Shown piece by piece: positions 1-7,927 of a stretch of 11,107 nucleotides of DNA (within the stretch, counting starts at the first letter, position 1; each line of letters starts with the position of its first letter). Source of the DNA: Candidatus Wallbacteria bacterium (GTDB lineage: Bacteria; Muiribacteriota; JAQTZZ01); NCBI GenBank assembly GCA_028711905.1, contig JAQTRI010000084.1, positions 1-11,107 of the forward strand. The letters are read 5' to 3'. The position numbers were made by a program, and so were the translations under genes. The notes under the pieces were generated by a model, which was not told the origin of the DNA, did no database searches, and saw only the letters and a program-made list of their open reading frames with translations.

Positions 1-1
1 G

Positions 2-1600
2 ATCAAGCAGGTGCTGGACAAACTCCAGGAATGCGTCGCTGCCGGAGGCACACAGGCCGGACCTGTTTCAGAAAGCCTCCGATTCACAGGAAAATACTGT
101 TTCTATCTCCTGATCGTTTATGCGCTGGGACAAATCGTGTCCCTGTGCAAGGACTATCTGTCGCTAGTGCTGCAGACGGATTACGCGTTCCACCTGCGCG
201 ACCGTTTCGCCAGGAAACTGTTTCACGCCGATTATGACTGCCACAGGAAAAAACGCCTGGGCAGCCTGATCAATCTGTTTGAAAACGACATCCTGACTGT
301 CAGCTCTTTCTTTCAGCAGTTCCTGTTCGGAGTACTGATGAACTCCTTTCATTTCATCGGCCTCACGGTATTCGTGTTCTTCCTGAACCTCAGGCTGGCC
401 CTTGCCGGAACCGCTGTCCTGGCCCTCCATCTTCTGATCATCCGGTTCTCCCGCAAGCGCATTGAAAGCACTTCCCGCCTTCTGCGCAGAGAAAGGATCA
501 GGCTCTCCTCGTTTGTCTACGAACGGCTGAACCGGATCTTCAAAATCAAGGTACTGGGCAGGGAAAATGCTGAATCTGACCGGATTTTCAGTGCAGGAAA
601 GGAATTCCAGGCCCAGCTTTACCGGATATCCAGGTTCCACTTTCTGATCGACCATCTGAAGGAGTTCTGCGGCACAGCCGGAAATCTTATAACGCTTTTT
701 GTAGGGGCCTCTTTCGTGATCCTGGGCCAGATCACATGGGGCACACTGATCGCCTTCAACAACTATTTTTCCAAGATCTACCAGCCAGCCTCAGTCCTCT
801 TCAATCTGAAGCTCAATTACCACAAAGCCCTTGTTTCGATCCGCAGAATCGGGGAATTTCTGTCCCTGCCGGACGAAGCGGCGGAAGACTACGGAAAGAT
901 GGAGCTTCCGGTTATTGAAAAAATCGACATCGATGATCTGGCTTTCGCCTTTGATGGACATCAGATTTTTTCGGACCTCAGTTTCGAAATCAGGAAAGGC
1001 GAAGTAATCGAGTTTTCAGGACCCAATGGCTCGGGTAAATCCACCATGGCCTTGCTCCTCTGCGGGTTCTTCCGCAAAGGAATCACTTCAGGCAGAATCA
1101 CCATCAACGGCGAGGATTTCACTCATTTCACCCGCAGAAGTCTCAGGGAAAGAATCGCCTATGTGCCCCAGGCGCCTGACCTGTTCGCCGGAACGATCGG
1201 TGAATTGCTTGCGGCCTCGCCTCTCGGCCGGCAGCAGGCGCTGGCTGTGATCGAAGAACTGCAGCTTTCGGACCTGGTCGAGTGCAAGGGAGAAGACTTC
1301 AGGATCGAGGAAGGCGGAAAAAATCTTTCCGGAGGAGAGCGCCAGCGTCTCTGCCTGATCGAAACGCTGATTTCAGGAGAAAAAACCAGAGACCTGATCA
1401 TTCTCGACGAAGTGGAGGCCGCTCAGGACCGGGAAAATACATCCAGAATCGCTGGTCTGGTCAGAGCGCTGAAAAACAGCGGCAAGACCGTGATCATTAT
1501 CACGCACAGGCGAACGGAGTTTCAGAACCTTGTCGACAGAACTTTGCTCTTCGGCTCTGACATTTCAAGCCCTCACTTGCAGTATGAGGGCCCCCGGTAG
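2..1600 (+). CDS. ABC exporter, fused membrane and ATPase domains (5' partial)
   Basis: This is a membrane ABC transporter of the exporter type (MsbA/peptide-exporter fold), with the transmembrane domain fused to a C-terminal ATPase. Residues are numbered from a GTG at 11, but the frame stays open to the window edge and the first membrane helix appears to be missing, so the true start is probably upstream. Hydrophobic segments lie near residues 29-48, 104-125, 128-146 and 223-250. The ATPase starts near 303. It has Walker A GPNGSGKST (337-345), a Q-loop glutamine at 387 (YVPQ), signature LSGGE (439-443), Walker B DLIILDE (461-467) and a switch histidine at 499 (ITHR). All catalytic residues are present, so the half-transporter should be active, probably as a dimer. 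The D-loop reads AAQD instead of the usual SALD. The substrate cannot be told from sequence; the thioredoxin-fold/TPR gene downstream hints at an envelope role. Confidence 0.93.
   Translation: MKQVLDKLQECVAAGGTQAGPVSESLRFTGKYCFYLLIVYALGQIVSLCKDYLSLVLQTDYAFHLRDRFARKLFHADYDCHRKKRLGSLINLFENDILTVSSFFQQFLFGVLMNSFHFIGLTVFVFFLNLRLALAGTAVLALHLLIIRFSRKRIESTSRLLRRERIRLSSFVYERLNRIFKIKVLGRENAESDRIFSAGKEFQAQLYRISRFHFLIDHLKEFCGTAGNLITLFVGASFVILGQITWGTLIAFNNYFSKIYQPASVLFNLKLNYHKALVSIRRIGEFLSLPDEAAEDYGKMELPVIEKIDIDDLAFAFDGHQIFSDLSFEIRKGEVIEFSGPNGSGKSTMALLLCGFFRKGITSGRITINGEDFTHFTRRSLRERIAYVPQAPDLFAGTIGELLAASPLGRQQALAVIEELQLSDLVECKGEDFRIEEGGKNLSGGERQRLCLIETLISGEKTRDLIILDEVEAAQDRENTSRIAGLVRALKNSGKTVIIITHRRTEFQNLVDRTLLFGSDISSPHLQYEGPR
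1569..1591. repeat. 7-bp inverted repeat at the 3' end of the exporter gene
   Basis: GCCCTCA (1569-1575) and TGAGGGC (1585-1591) form a perfect 7-bp stem with a 9-base loop, just before the exporter stop codon. No T-run follows, so it is not a classical intrinsic terminator. It could be an RNA-stabilising or attenuating hairpin between the exporter and the next gene, or chance. Confidence 0.4.
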
Positions 1601-1606
1601 TATATT
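1577..1606 (+). promoter_or_regulatory. Weak candidate promoter for the thioredoxin/TPR gene
   Basis: A -10-like TATATT (1601-1606) lies 18 bases after a poor -35-like TTGCAG (1577-1582). The -35 matches consensus at only three positions. The elements overlap the exporter stop codon and the hairpin there. The downstream gene may instead simply be read through from the exporter. Confidence 0.22.
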
Positions 1607-1637
1607 GCTGACAACATAAAAGAAAAAGGAGCATCAG

Positions 1638-2435
1638 ATGAACAAACTGCTCGGAATCCTGATTGTACTGGCTTTGATCCTTCCTGCCACCGCCAAAGAG
1701 TCGCATCCGTCCAACATGGTGGAAATCAGCTATGGTCTAGAAACAGACTGGCATCCATACGCCGAACCGGGAAAAATCAACATCATCGATTTTTTCAGTC
1801 CGTATTGCCCTCCCTGCATGCAGTATGCCCCTCTGCTCCTCGAAATGGCTAAATCACGCTCTGATGTCAAGATCATCAAGATCAACATCAACCGTGAGGG
1901 AATACAGGGGATAGACTGGAAGTCTCCTGTCGCTGCCCAGTATGGTCTTAAAAGTGTGCCCAGATTCATTTATGTGGATCAGAACGGCGCAGTTTGTGAA
2001 GACGACCAGGCCCGTGAAAAGCTGGATGCCATGCTTGAACCGTACCAGTATGTTGTTTTCGATCTGGCTCTGAAAAAGAACCCCAACGACACGCGCACCC
2101 TTTACAACAGAGCACTGTATTGCATGAAACGCCAGGAATACGGCCAGGCTATTGCCGACCTGGAAACAATCATCGAGACCTCTGAACAGCAGTTCGAGGC
2201 CGTCCATTACAACTTAGCCTGCTGCCACGCACTGGCGGGAAACATCGAACTGGCGCTGGACGCCCTGGAAAAATCACTGGACATGGCATCCAAAAACCCG
2301 GAAAGCGGTCTCCCGGAACATTTCAAAAAGGACTCTGACCTGCGCCCGCTTTATGGGGCCTCCCGTTTCAAGGCCTTAGTGGGAAAAGATAATCGCCGCA
2401 AAGTGATGGAGGCTTTCGAAGAAGCGCAGAAGTAA
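1638..2435 (+). CDS. Secreted thioredoxin-fold protein with C-terminal TPR repeats
   Basis: The ATG is well supported by AAAAAGGAG (1623-1631) six bases upstream. Residues 1-19 form a hydrophobic signal peptide ending in an ATA-K cleavage-like site, so the protein should act outside the cytoplasmic membrane. Residues about 28-135 are a thioredoxin fold with the redox pair C57-P-P-C60 (context SPYCPPCMQY) and the cis-proline loop SVP (106-108), so both key active-site parts are intact. Residues about 150-183 and 187-220 are two TPR motifs. A short C-terminal segment (DLRPLYGASRFKAL) resembles the cap often found after TPRs. A plausible role is thiol-disulfide exchange or reduction on an envelope client held by the TPRs; this is inference. 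The gene starts 37 bases after the exporter stop in the same direction, so co-transcription is likely. It is convergent with the large regulator downstream. Confidence 0.88.
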   Translation: MNKLLGILIVLALILPATAKESHPSNMVEISYGLETDWHPYAEPGKINIIDFFSPYCPPCMQYAPLLLEMAKSRSDVKIIKININREGIQGIDWKSPVAAQYGLKSVPRFIYVDQNGAVCEDDQAREKLDAMLEPYQYVVFDLALKKNPNDTRTLYNRALYCMKRQEYGQAIADLETIIETSEQQFEAVHYNLACCHALAGNIELALDALEKSLDMASKNPESGLPEHFKKDSDLRPLYGASRFKALVGKDNRRKVMEAFEEAQK

Positions 2436-2438
2436 CAA

Positions 2439-2474
2439 TTTCCCGCTCCCATCATCCCACACTTGTCGGGGAAA
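2439..2474. terminator. Weak stem between two convergent genes
   Basis: TTTCCC (2439-2444) can pair with GGGAAA (2469-2474) across a long 24-base loop in the 43-base gap between converging stop codons. A terminator is expected at this place, but the loop is long and no T-run follows on either strand, so support is poor. Confidence 0.2.
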
Positions 2475-2478
2475 CCGT

Positions 2479-5145
2479 TCAGTTAGCCGGCATGATTATG
2501 CAGTAGTTTATTTTCGGGTTCAGCCGATAGCAGTGGGAATCATCCGTTCCCTCGATAAAGCGGTGTGTGTTTTGAGGGTCCAGTATTTTTCGCAGCCGGG
2601 AAATATTCATACGGAATGTAGTTGCGTCACTCTGCGGGTCAAAATTTCGTTCCCACACCTTTGGATAGATTTCAGCGGCTGAACGGATCTGTCCGGGAGA
2701 AGTTGAAAACTCCTGCAGCAGTTTGACATGGGTCTTCCGCCGAAAAAAGTCAACTTCCATTCCATCGACAAAGAGTTTGCTGCCTGCGAAATCGGCAAAC
2801 AACTCAAACTCGCCACACCGCTCCCTTAGATCAGCCGTTGCCTCAGGTCCGGATAGCTTCGGTTCATTCCCGGAAAGGATTACCCTGATTTTTAGCGACA
2901 GTTCATCAATACTGCGTTCCAGACCGCTGATCCGTTCCTCTACATTTTCACGGAGAAAATACTTCAACCCAGAGAGAATCGCTTTTGCTCTTGATGTATA
3001 TTCGTCAGCAGCTGAATTTTTTCCCAGTGTCCGAAGCGCCTTGCCGGTCAGGAAAAAAAACAGGCACGCATCCGATGAATTATACCCTGCTTCTTCCAGT
3101 TTCCCTTCAATGTGTTTAAGTACCTCCAGAGCTCTGACCGCACAATTGGAAAGAAGCAGGAATTCAGCGTAACTGCAACGAATAGATATCTGAGCCACTA
3201 AGTTCTCAATGCCTCCCAGTACAGTCAGGGCTTCTTGAAAATAATGCTCTGCATCGCTTGATCTCCCTGACTTGCTGAAACCAACAGCTATCCCGCACAG
3301 GGAATAAGCTTCTGTAGGTTTCATACCCAGTCTGCGGCAAAGCTGCAGGGATTCCATCAACACCTCGATCGCCTTTTCAGGCTCCCCTTTGCGCGAATAA
3401 ATCTCGCCTGACAGGAGCAGGACCGCTGCCCTGGTGAGGTTATCTCCGAGTTCGCGGTTGCTTTCCTCGGAATCCTGCATGGAATTTTCAGCCTCAGCGC
3501 TGCGATTCAGCCCGAACAGCAGTAAGGCTTTGAGATAATGGGTATAAGGCAGCCAACTGTGTGGAAAACTCTTCCCCTGCCCAAGAGCAGCTTCAACCAG
3601 CACCAGCGCTTGCTCATAACGGTCCTGCATCTGACAAAACACAGCGTGATAAACCTGATAAACAGCCTTAAGCAAAGGATAATGCTTTAGAGAGGGACTC
3701 TCAGACAGTTTAATAAAATCCTGCTCAGCCTCACCCAATCTCCCCAAATAGGCTTTGCTGTTCGCGATTCTCATTCGGGCAAAGAAAATCTTGCGTTCAT
3801 CACTTAATCCACTTATGCTTTTCCGGTAAAGCTCTACAGCCGAGCTACTGCAACCCTGTCTGAAGTGCAGGTTGGCTTCCTGGAAAAATCTCTCCGCCCC
3901 CTGGAGTTCCGCCAGTTCCTGTTTCGCTTCTTCAAACCTTGACTGAAGGATTAGCTGATCCACCAGCGCAGCCCTGAGATCGTTTACCCGATGTTCCCCA
4001 AAACTCACTTCAGTCTTGAGAAGGTGAACCACATCTTTGGAAATTTCCTGCAGATAAAGGTTCAGATCAGCCAGTTCAAGAAGTGTGTCGATTGATTTTT
4101 CCCGTTCCCCGGAACGATAAAAATGAAAGTAGGCTTCCCTCAAAGCCTCGGGATTGTCGGGATGCTGTTCAATCAAGACTTTGGCTGCGCGCAAATGCAA
4201 TCCGGATAAATTCCCGTGATGGTATATTTTCTGGATAAACCTGGAAATAAGCGCCTGCAGTGAAATCATTCCAGATAAATCGAAATCAGCGATACAATAT
4301 TTGTTGAGTTCATCAAGCACAAAAGCGGTGTCTTCACCGGCCAATGTGTTCACCAGATCCTTGTCCACGGGAATCCGAAAAACGCTGAGCACACTCATTA
4401 CATCCTTAGTCTTATCAGACAGAGAGTCCAGTATCAGCTTAGTCAGATATTCCTCCATCTGCCCGTAAGCCTTTCCGCCATACCCGAGATCAGCCACTGT
4501 GATTTTCCCTGATATAAGAAGCCCGCATAGAAGTTTGGTCGAATGTGCGTGGCCCTGCGACAATTCGGTGATAGCGTTCAATGTTTCCGGTCCCGGTTCT
4601 GCCAAGCCGTGCGACTGGAAAAGAATCCTGACCAGCAATTCATTGTCCACCGGTTCCAGCCCCTTCAACACATGGGTATAAACATCAACCATAGTCAGGG
4701 CGTCAAGAGAGGGTTTTTTCCTGCTCAGCACAACCAGGTGCCCGTTTCTGAGGGAAGTGCCGGCTTGCAAAAGCTCCAATGTTTCGCTGTTTTCCACGAA
4801 CTGAAAATCATCTATCAGCAATACCAGAGGTCTTTCTTCGCGCATCGTTAACACCGGCCTGACTCCCGGTTCAACAGATCTGGTTCCTGTGGAACCGGTG
4901 AAAACGCAAAGCCTGTTCTGCAGTTCAGCGTAAAAGTCCCGGTCATCCCAGCCTTCTCGGCATGAAAAATGCAGAACCGGAAGGCCGCAAACTTCCCCGG
5001 TAAGCAGACCAAGGGAAATAGCCAGGCTGGTTTTTCCCACACCGGCCATCCCGACAATTATCACGCAGCCTGTTGACGAGATTACCTCAGCAAGACTGTG
5101 AATCTCACTTCCCCTTATCAGTTCTTCTCCCGGTTTAATGTTCAT
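2479..5145 (-). CDS. STAND-class transcription regulator: NTPase, TPR array, C-terminal OmpR-type winged helix
   Basis: This is an 888-residue cytoplasmic signal-responsive regulator resembling the MalT/LAL group of STAND ATPases. Residues about 9-30 match the segment that precedes these NTPases. Walker A is GMAGVGKTS (32-40) and Walker B is LVLLIDDFQF (107-116). A sensor-like LVVLSRKKP follows at 137-145. The GxP position of the STAND module reads GHA (198-200). TPR-like helical pairs fill about 395-725, clearest at 571-604 and 611-644, followed by a charged helix to about 755. Residues 780-880 form a winged helix of the OmpR/PhoB type, with the recognition-helix segment TTFRMNISRLRKIL and a wing ending in CYRLNP. 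By family knowledge, ligand binding to the repeats should drive ATP-dependent oligomerisation and DNA binding. The ligand is unknown. MalT-like proteins usually carry a LuxR-type domain at this end, so the domain choice is uncommon. The start at 5145 is the only one before an in-frame stop and has no Shine-Dalgarno sequence. It diverges from the M16 peptidase gene. Confidence 0.9.
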   Translation of the reverse strand: MNIKPGEELIRGSEIHSLAEVISSTGCVIIVGMAGVGKTSLAISLGLLTGEVCGLPVLHFSCREGWDDRDFYAELQNRLCVFTGSTGTRSVEPGVRPVLTMREERPLVLLIDDFQFVENSETLELLQAGTSLRNGHLVVLSRKKPSLDALTMVDVYTHVLKGLEPVDNELLVRILFQSHGLAEPGPETLNAITELSQGHAHSTKLLCGLLISGKITVADLGYGGKAYGQMEEYLTKLILDSLSDKTKDVMSVLSVFRIPVDKDLVNTLAGEDTAFVLDELNKYCIADFDLSGMISLQALISRFIQKIYHHGNLSGLHLRAAKVLIEQHPDNPEALREAYFHFYRSGEREKSIDTLLELADLNLYLQEISKDVVHLLKTEVSFGEHRVNDLRAALVDQLILQSRFEEAKQELAELQGAERFFQEANLHFRQGCSSSAVELYRKSISGLSDERKIFFARMRIANSKAYLGRLGEAEQDFIKLSESPSLKHYPLLKAVYQVYHAVFCQMQDRYEQALVLVEAALGQGKSFPHSWLPYTHYLKALLLFGLNRSAEAENSMQDSEESNRELGDNLTRAAVLLLSGEIYSRKGEPEKAIEVLMESLQLCRRLGMKPTEAYSLCGIAVGFSKSGRSSDAEHYFQEALTVLGGIENLVAQISIRCSYAEFLLLSNCAVRALEVLKHIEGKLEEAGYNSSDACLFFFLTGKALRTLGKNSAADEYTSRAKAILSGLKYFLRENVEERISGLERSIDELSLKIRVILSGNEPKLSGPEATADLRERCGEFELFADFAGSKLFVDGMEVDFFRRKTHVKLLQEFSTSPGQIRSAAEIYPKVWERNFDPQSDATTFRMNISRLRKILDPQNTHRFIEGTDDSHCYRLNPKINYCIIMPAN

Positions 5146-5151
5146 GCTGAC

Positions 5152-5181
5152 ATTCTATACTTCAACGGACCTGCGTTACAA
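5152..5181 (-). promoter_or_regulatory. Candidate promoter of the STAND regulator (leaderless arrangement)
   Basis: Read on the minus strand, -35 TTGTAA (5176-5181) and -10 TAGAAT (5152-5157) are 18 bases apart. The -10 matches consensus at five of six positions and the -35 at four of six. The -10 ends only six bases before the ATG at 5145, so transcription would start at or next to the initiation codon. This fits the absence of a ribosome binding site. Confidence 0.4.
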
Positions 5182-5282
5182 TCACAACCGGATGTAATAC
5201 TGAGGAACCCCTCCATAATCCCCATAGAAAATTCTCGGTGACTATAAATTGTAAATTGAAAAATCATTTTTTGGGCGGATTC

Positions 5283-5291
5283 TGATAGAAT
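5283..5291 (+). promoter_or_regulatory. Candidate extended -10 promoter of the M16 peptidase
   Basis: TGATAGAAT (5283-5291) reads as an extended -10 element (TGn plus TAGAAT). No good -35 hexamer is found at the usual 16-18 base distance, which an extended -10 or an activator could offset. Predicted initiation near 5298 gives a leader of roughly 28 bases. The element sits inside the ATTCT-GAT-AGAAT palindrome, so a bound protein would block it. Confidence 0.4.
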
Positions 5292-5313
5292 GTTCTGACA
5301 ATTATAAACTCCC

Positions 5314-5328
5314 GGGGAGGATTCATTG
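5314..5328 (+). promoter_or_regulatory. Strong Shine-Dalgarno fixing a TTG start
   Basis: GGGGAGG (5314-5320) is followed after five bases by TTG at 5326. The next residues form a complete signal peptide (positive lysine, leucine-rich core, small residues before cleavage). Together these support TTG as the true start codon of the peptidase. Confidence 0.75.
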
Positions 5329-7911
5329 AAACCGACTTTGCTTCTGCTGATGTGCTGTGTCCTGTTGCTTCCTGTTCAGGCCTATGAGGGTGAAACAAAA
5401 GTCCATGTCTTGGACAACGGATTAGTGGTTATCATGAAGGAAACTCATGTAGCACCCATGGTTTCATTTCAGGCATGGGTCAAAGCCGGGTCAATCACCG
5501 AACGGGAAAAAACCGGGAGCGGATTGTCCCATTATTTTGAACATATGCTGTTTAAAGGCACCAGCAAATACAAACCCGGCGAAATTTCCCAGACCATTCA
5601 CAAAGCCGGGGGAGCGGACCTGAACGCTTATACCACTTTTGACCGCACTGTTTATCACTTCACGGTCCTGTCCGAGTTCACTGATACAGGCCTTGATGTG
5701 CTCTCAGGCATGCTGACTGACTCGGTATTCGACCCGCAGGAAGCTGAAAAGGAGCTTCTGGTCATCATCAAGGAAATCAACATGGTCAAGGACGAGCCGA
5801 GCCGGAGACTGTTCCAGGAATTGTTCGCAACATCCTATCAGGAACTTCTGTACCGCCATCCTGTCATCGGGTATGAGGACGCTTTCCGCAAACTGACCCG
5901 CGATGACATCATGGATTATTACCGCACCATGTATTCCCCGTCCAATGTGATTATCTCCTTAGTGGGAGACTTTGAACTGGCACTCATGACCGAAAAAGTG
6001 AACTCCTATTTCTCAGCCTGGAAACGCTTAGCAGTTCCTCCCCCGCAAATGCCTGAGGAACCGGCACAGTTATCATACCGTTATCGAGAGATTGAGGATC
6101 AGGTTCCTTTCCCGCGATTTTACATGGGTTATCATACAGTGGACATGTTTCATCCTGACGCCCCTGCGCTTGATGTACTGTCCGGCATACTCGGCTCGGG
6201 TGACACTTCCAGGCTTTACCGGCGCTTAGTCGAAACAGGAACCGCCAAAGCCGTTTCATCAAGCACATTCAACCCCAGACAGGGTCCCGGCCTTTTTACT
6301 GTAATGGCCTTTTTCGATGAAAAAAACTATTCTGCGGTCAGAAGTGCGGTTCTTGATGAAATCAATCTCCTGAAAGAGAAAGAGGCAGCCCCTGCCGAAC
6401 TGGCCAAGGTTAAGAACAGCATCATTGCAGGCGAGATTTTTGACCAAGAGTCGATATCTCGCCAGGCCGCCACTCTGGCGGGCAGTTATTTTTACACCGC
6501 CGGACTGGACATGGATAAAAAATACATAGAAAAAATCAAGGGGCTTTCTGCAACCGACATCAAGCGCGTTGCCCTGAAATACCTGCATTTTGACTCACTC
6601 AGCCTGGTGCAGATGAAACCCAGGAAAGAACGCAGCACTCTTGCTGATTTAAAGCAGAATGCTCGTGAAACAAGCGTGGTTTTCGATGTGCGTGAAGTGA
6701 CTCTGCCCGGCGGAGCGGTTCTTCTCCTGCTGGAAGACCACAAACTGCCGATCATTTCAGCCTCAGCCACATTCATCGCCGGACTGCTCTGTGAAACAGC
6801 AACGGAAAACGGCATCAGCTCACTGGCCGCCACCATGCTGACCAGGGGAACAGCAAGTTTTCCCCGCCGCAGCATCGATGAACTGGTAGCCAACACCGGA
6901 AGCCTGCTCAACGCTTCTTCAGGTCACAACACCCTTCAGGTTGAATTAAAAACCCTTAAAGACAACTTTTCCCAGCTCTGGCCGGTTTTTTCCGGTATCA
7001 TCAAAGAAAATCGCTTTACCGATGAAGATTTTTCGCGTGAAAAAGCGCTCCACATCGCGGGATTGCAGAATGCGGACCAGGACATCAACAAGCGCTGCGA
7101 CAAGTTGTTCCGCAAACTGATCTATGCCGGCCACCCTTTTGCCAGACCTGTAGACGGCACCGAAAGCAGCGTGGCAGGCCTGACTGCCCTTAATGTCAGC
7201 GAGTTCATCGCCAAACACATGATGCCGTCCAATATGGTGCTAAGCATAGCTGGAGATTTTTCCGCATCAGAGATGGAACTGCTGGTGAGAAAAACCTTTG
7301 ACACTTCATCAGGCAAAGCATTCCAGCGCCCGCCGCTTTCCTCTCCGGTCAAACTGGACAGAGTGTTATCCGAAACCGAAAAAATGCCGGATAAAGCCCA
7401 GTGCATCGTGCAGCTCGGATTTCCTGGAGTCAACAATACCCACGATGATGGTTTTGTAATGGATGTCATTTCCCAGATCCTGAGCGGACTTGGCAGCAGG
7501 CTGTTTGAAAACCTGCGCAGCAAACATTCTCTCGCCTATTCGGTCGGCGCCTGGCCGTTTAAGGGTTTTGATACCGGTTCATTCTATTTTTATATAGCCA
7601 CAGTACCGGAAAAGCGCGAATTCGCTTTAGCCAAGATGAAAGAGGAAATCGAGCAATTGAAAAAAGTGCCCGTACCTCCCGATGAACTGGAAAAAGCCAA
7701 AAACAAGATCGCCGGCGGAGAGGCCAGAAAATTTCAGAGTACACTGGGACTGGCTTCAGACCTCGGCCTGTCCAGAACATACTGGGGAGACTGGCGGCCT
7801 ACATTCACCGTTAAAGACAGAATCAAAGCAGTGACATCAGAAGATATCATGAGGGTATCTAAAAAGTATTTCGATCTGGACAAGTGCGTAATCGCAGTAG
7901 TGGAACCCTGA
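5326..7911 (+). CDS. Secreted M16 zinc peptidase, two fused M16 halves
   Basis: This 861-residue protein starts with a signal peptide (about 1-19, ending VQA-Y), so it should be exported. The N-terminal half (about 25-435) has the inverted zinc motif H69-Y-F-E-H73, with the third ligand E150 exactly 77 residues after H73, as in pitrilysin-type enzymes. E72 is the catalytic base. The C-terminal half (about 455-861) has lost it: the aligned stretch GISSLAATML (496-505) replaces the two His and the Glu with S499, T503 and A502. Instead it keeps the R731/Y738 pair (LRSKHSLAYSV) typical of the non-catalytic partner in M16B heterodimers, which the N-terminal half lacks. One chain thus carries both complementary roles and should close as a clamshell around unfolded or short peptides. 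It starts at TTG with a strong ribosome binding site, is divergent from the STAND regulator, and ends before a strong hairpin. Substrate unknown. Confidence 0.95.
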   Translation: MKPTLLLLMCCVLLLPVQAYEGETKVHVLDNGLVVIMKETHVAPMVSFQAWVKAGSITEREKTGSGLSHYFEHMLFKGTSKYKPGEISQTIHKAGGADLNAYTTFDRTVYHFTVLSEFTDTGLDVLSGMLTDSVFDPQEAEKELLVIIKEINMVKDEPSRRLFQELFATSYQELLYRHPVIGYEDAFRKLTRDDIMDYYRTMYSPSNVIISLVGDFELALMTEKVNSYFSAWKRLAVPPPQMPEEPAQLSYRYREIEDQVPFPRFYMGYHTVDMFHPDAPALDVLSGILGSGDTSRLYRRLVETGTAKAVSSSTFNPRQGPGLFTVMAFFDEKNYSAVRSAVLDEINLLKEKEAAPAELAKVKNSIIAGEIFDQESISRQAATLAGSYFYTAGLDMDKKYIEKIKGLSATDIKRVALKYLHFDSLSLVQMKPRKERSTLADLKQNARETSVVFDVREVTLPGGAVLLLLEDHKLPIISASATFIAGLLCETATENGISSLAATMLTRGTASFPRRSIDELVANTGSLLNASSGHNTLQVELKTLKDNFSQLWPVFSGIIKENRFTDEDFSREKALHIAGLQNADQDINKRCDKLFRKLIYAGHPFARPVDGTESSVAGLTALNVSEFIAKHMMPSNMVLSIAGDFSASEMELLVRKTFDTSSGKAFQRPPLSSPVKLDRVLSETEKMPDKAQCIVQLGFPGVNNTHDDGFVMDVISQILSGLGSRLFENLRSKHSLAYSVGAWPFKGFDTGSFYFYIATVPEKREFALAKMKEEIEQLKKVPVPPDELEKAKNKIAGGEARKFQSTLGLASDLGLSRTYWGDWRPTFTVKDRIKAVTSEDIMRVSKKYFDLDKCVIAVVEP

Positions 7912-7927
7912 CGCCTGACTCTAATCT

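Larger units (their letters stand above)
5146..5325. other. Divergent intergenic control region (180 bases)
   Basis: This gap between two divergent genes becomes strongly A+T-rich from about 5241 to 5310. It holds inverted copies of ATAGAATGT: 5285-5293 on plus and 5150-5158 on minus. Each copy covers a candidate -10 hexamer. An interrupted palindrome ATTCT-GAT-AGAAT spans 5279-5291. A looser inverted pair is TATAAATTGT (5243-5252) with ACAATTATAA (5298-5307). No ORF is credible here. The symmetry suggests regulator binding sites, possibly for the adjacent winged-helix protein; that is inference. Confidence 0.5.

Noticed and set aside
164..655. Antisense ORF inside the ABC exporter
   Set aside because: It lies wholly opposite an intact gene with all ABC motifs, and its translation shows no recognisable domain.
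2723..3172. 149-codon plus-strand ORF opposite the STAND regulator
   Set aside because: Antisense to the TPR and winged-helix coding region; low-complexity Ser/Arg-rich translation without motifs.
5241..5310. Sigma-54 type -24/-12 promoter before the peptidase
   Set aside because: No GG-N10-GC arrangement with the expected flanks is present; the extended -10 TGATAGAAT is a better explanation.
6492..6911. 139-codon minus-strand ORF inside the M16 peptidase
   Set aside because: It is Ser/Arg-rich as expected for an antisense shadow and lies opposite the conserved middle of the peptidase.
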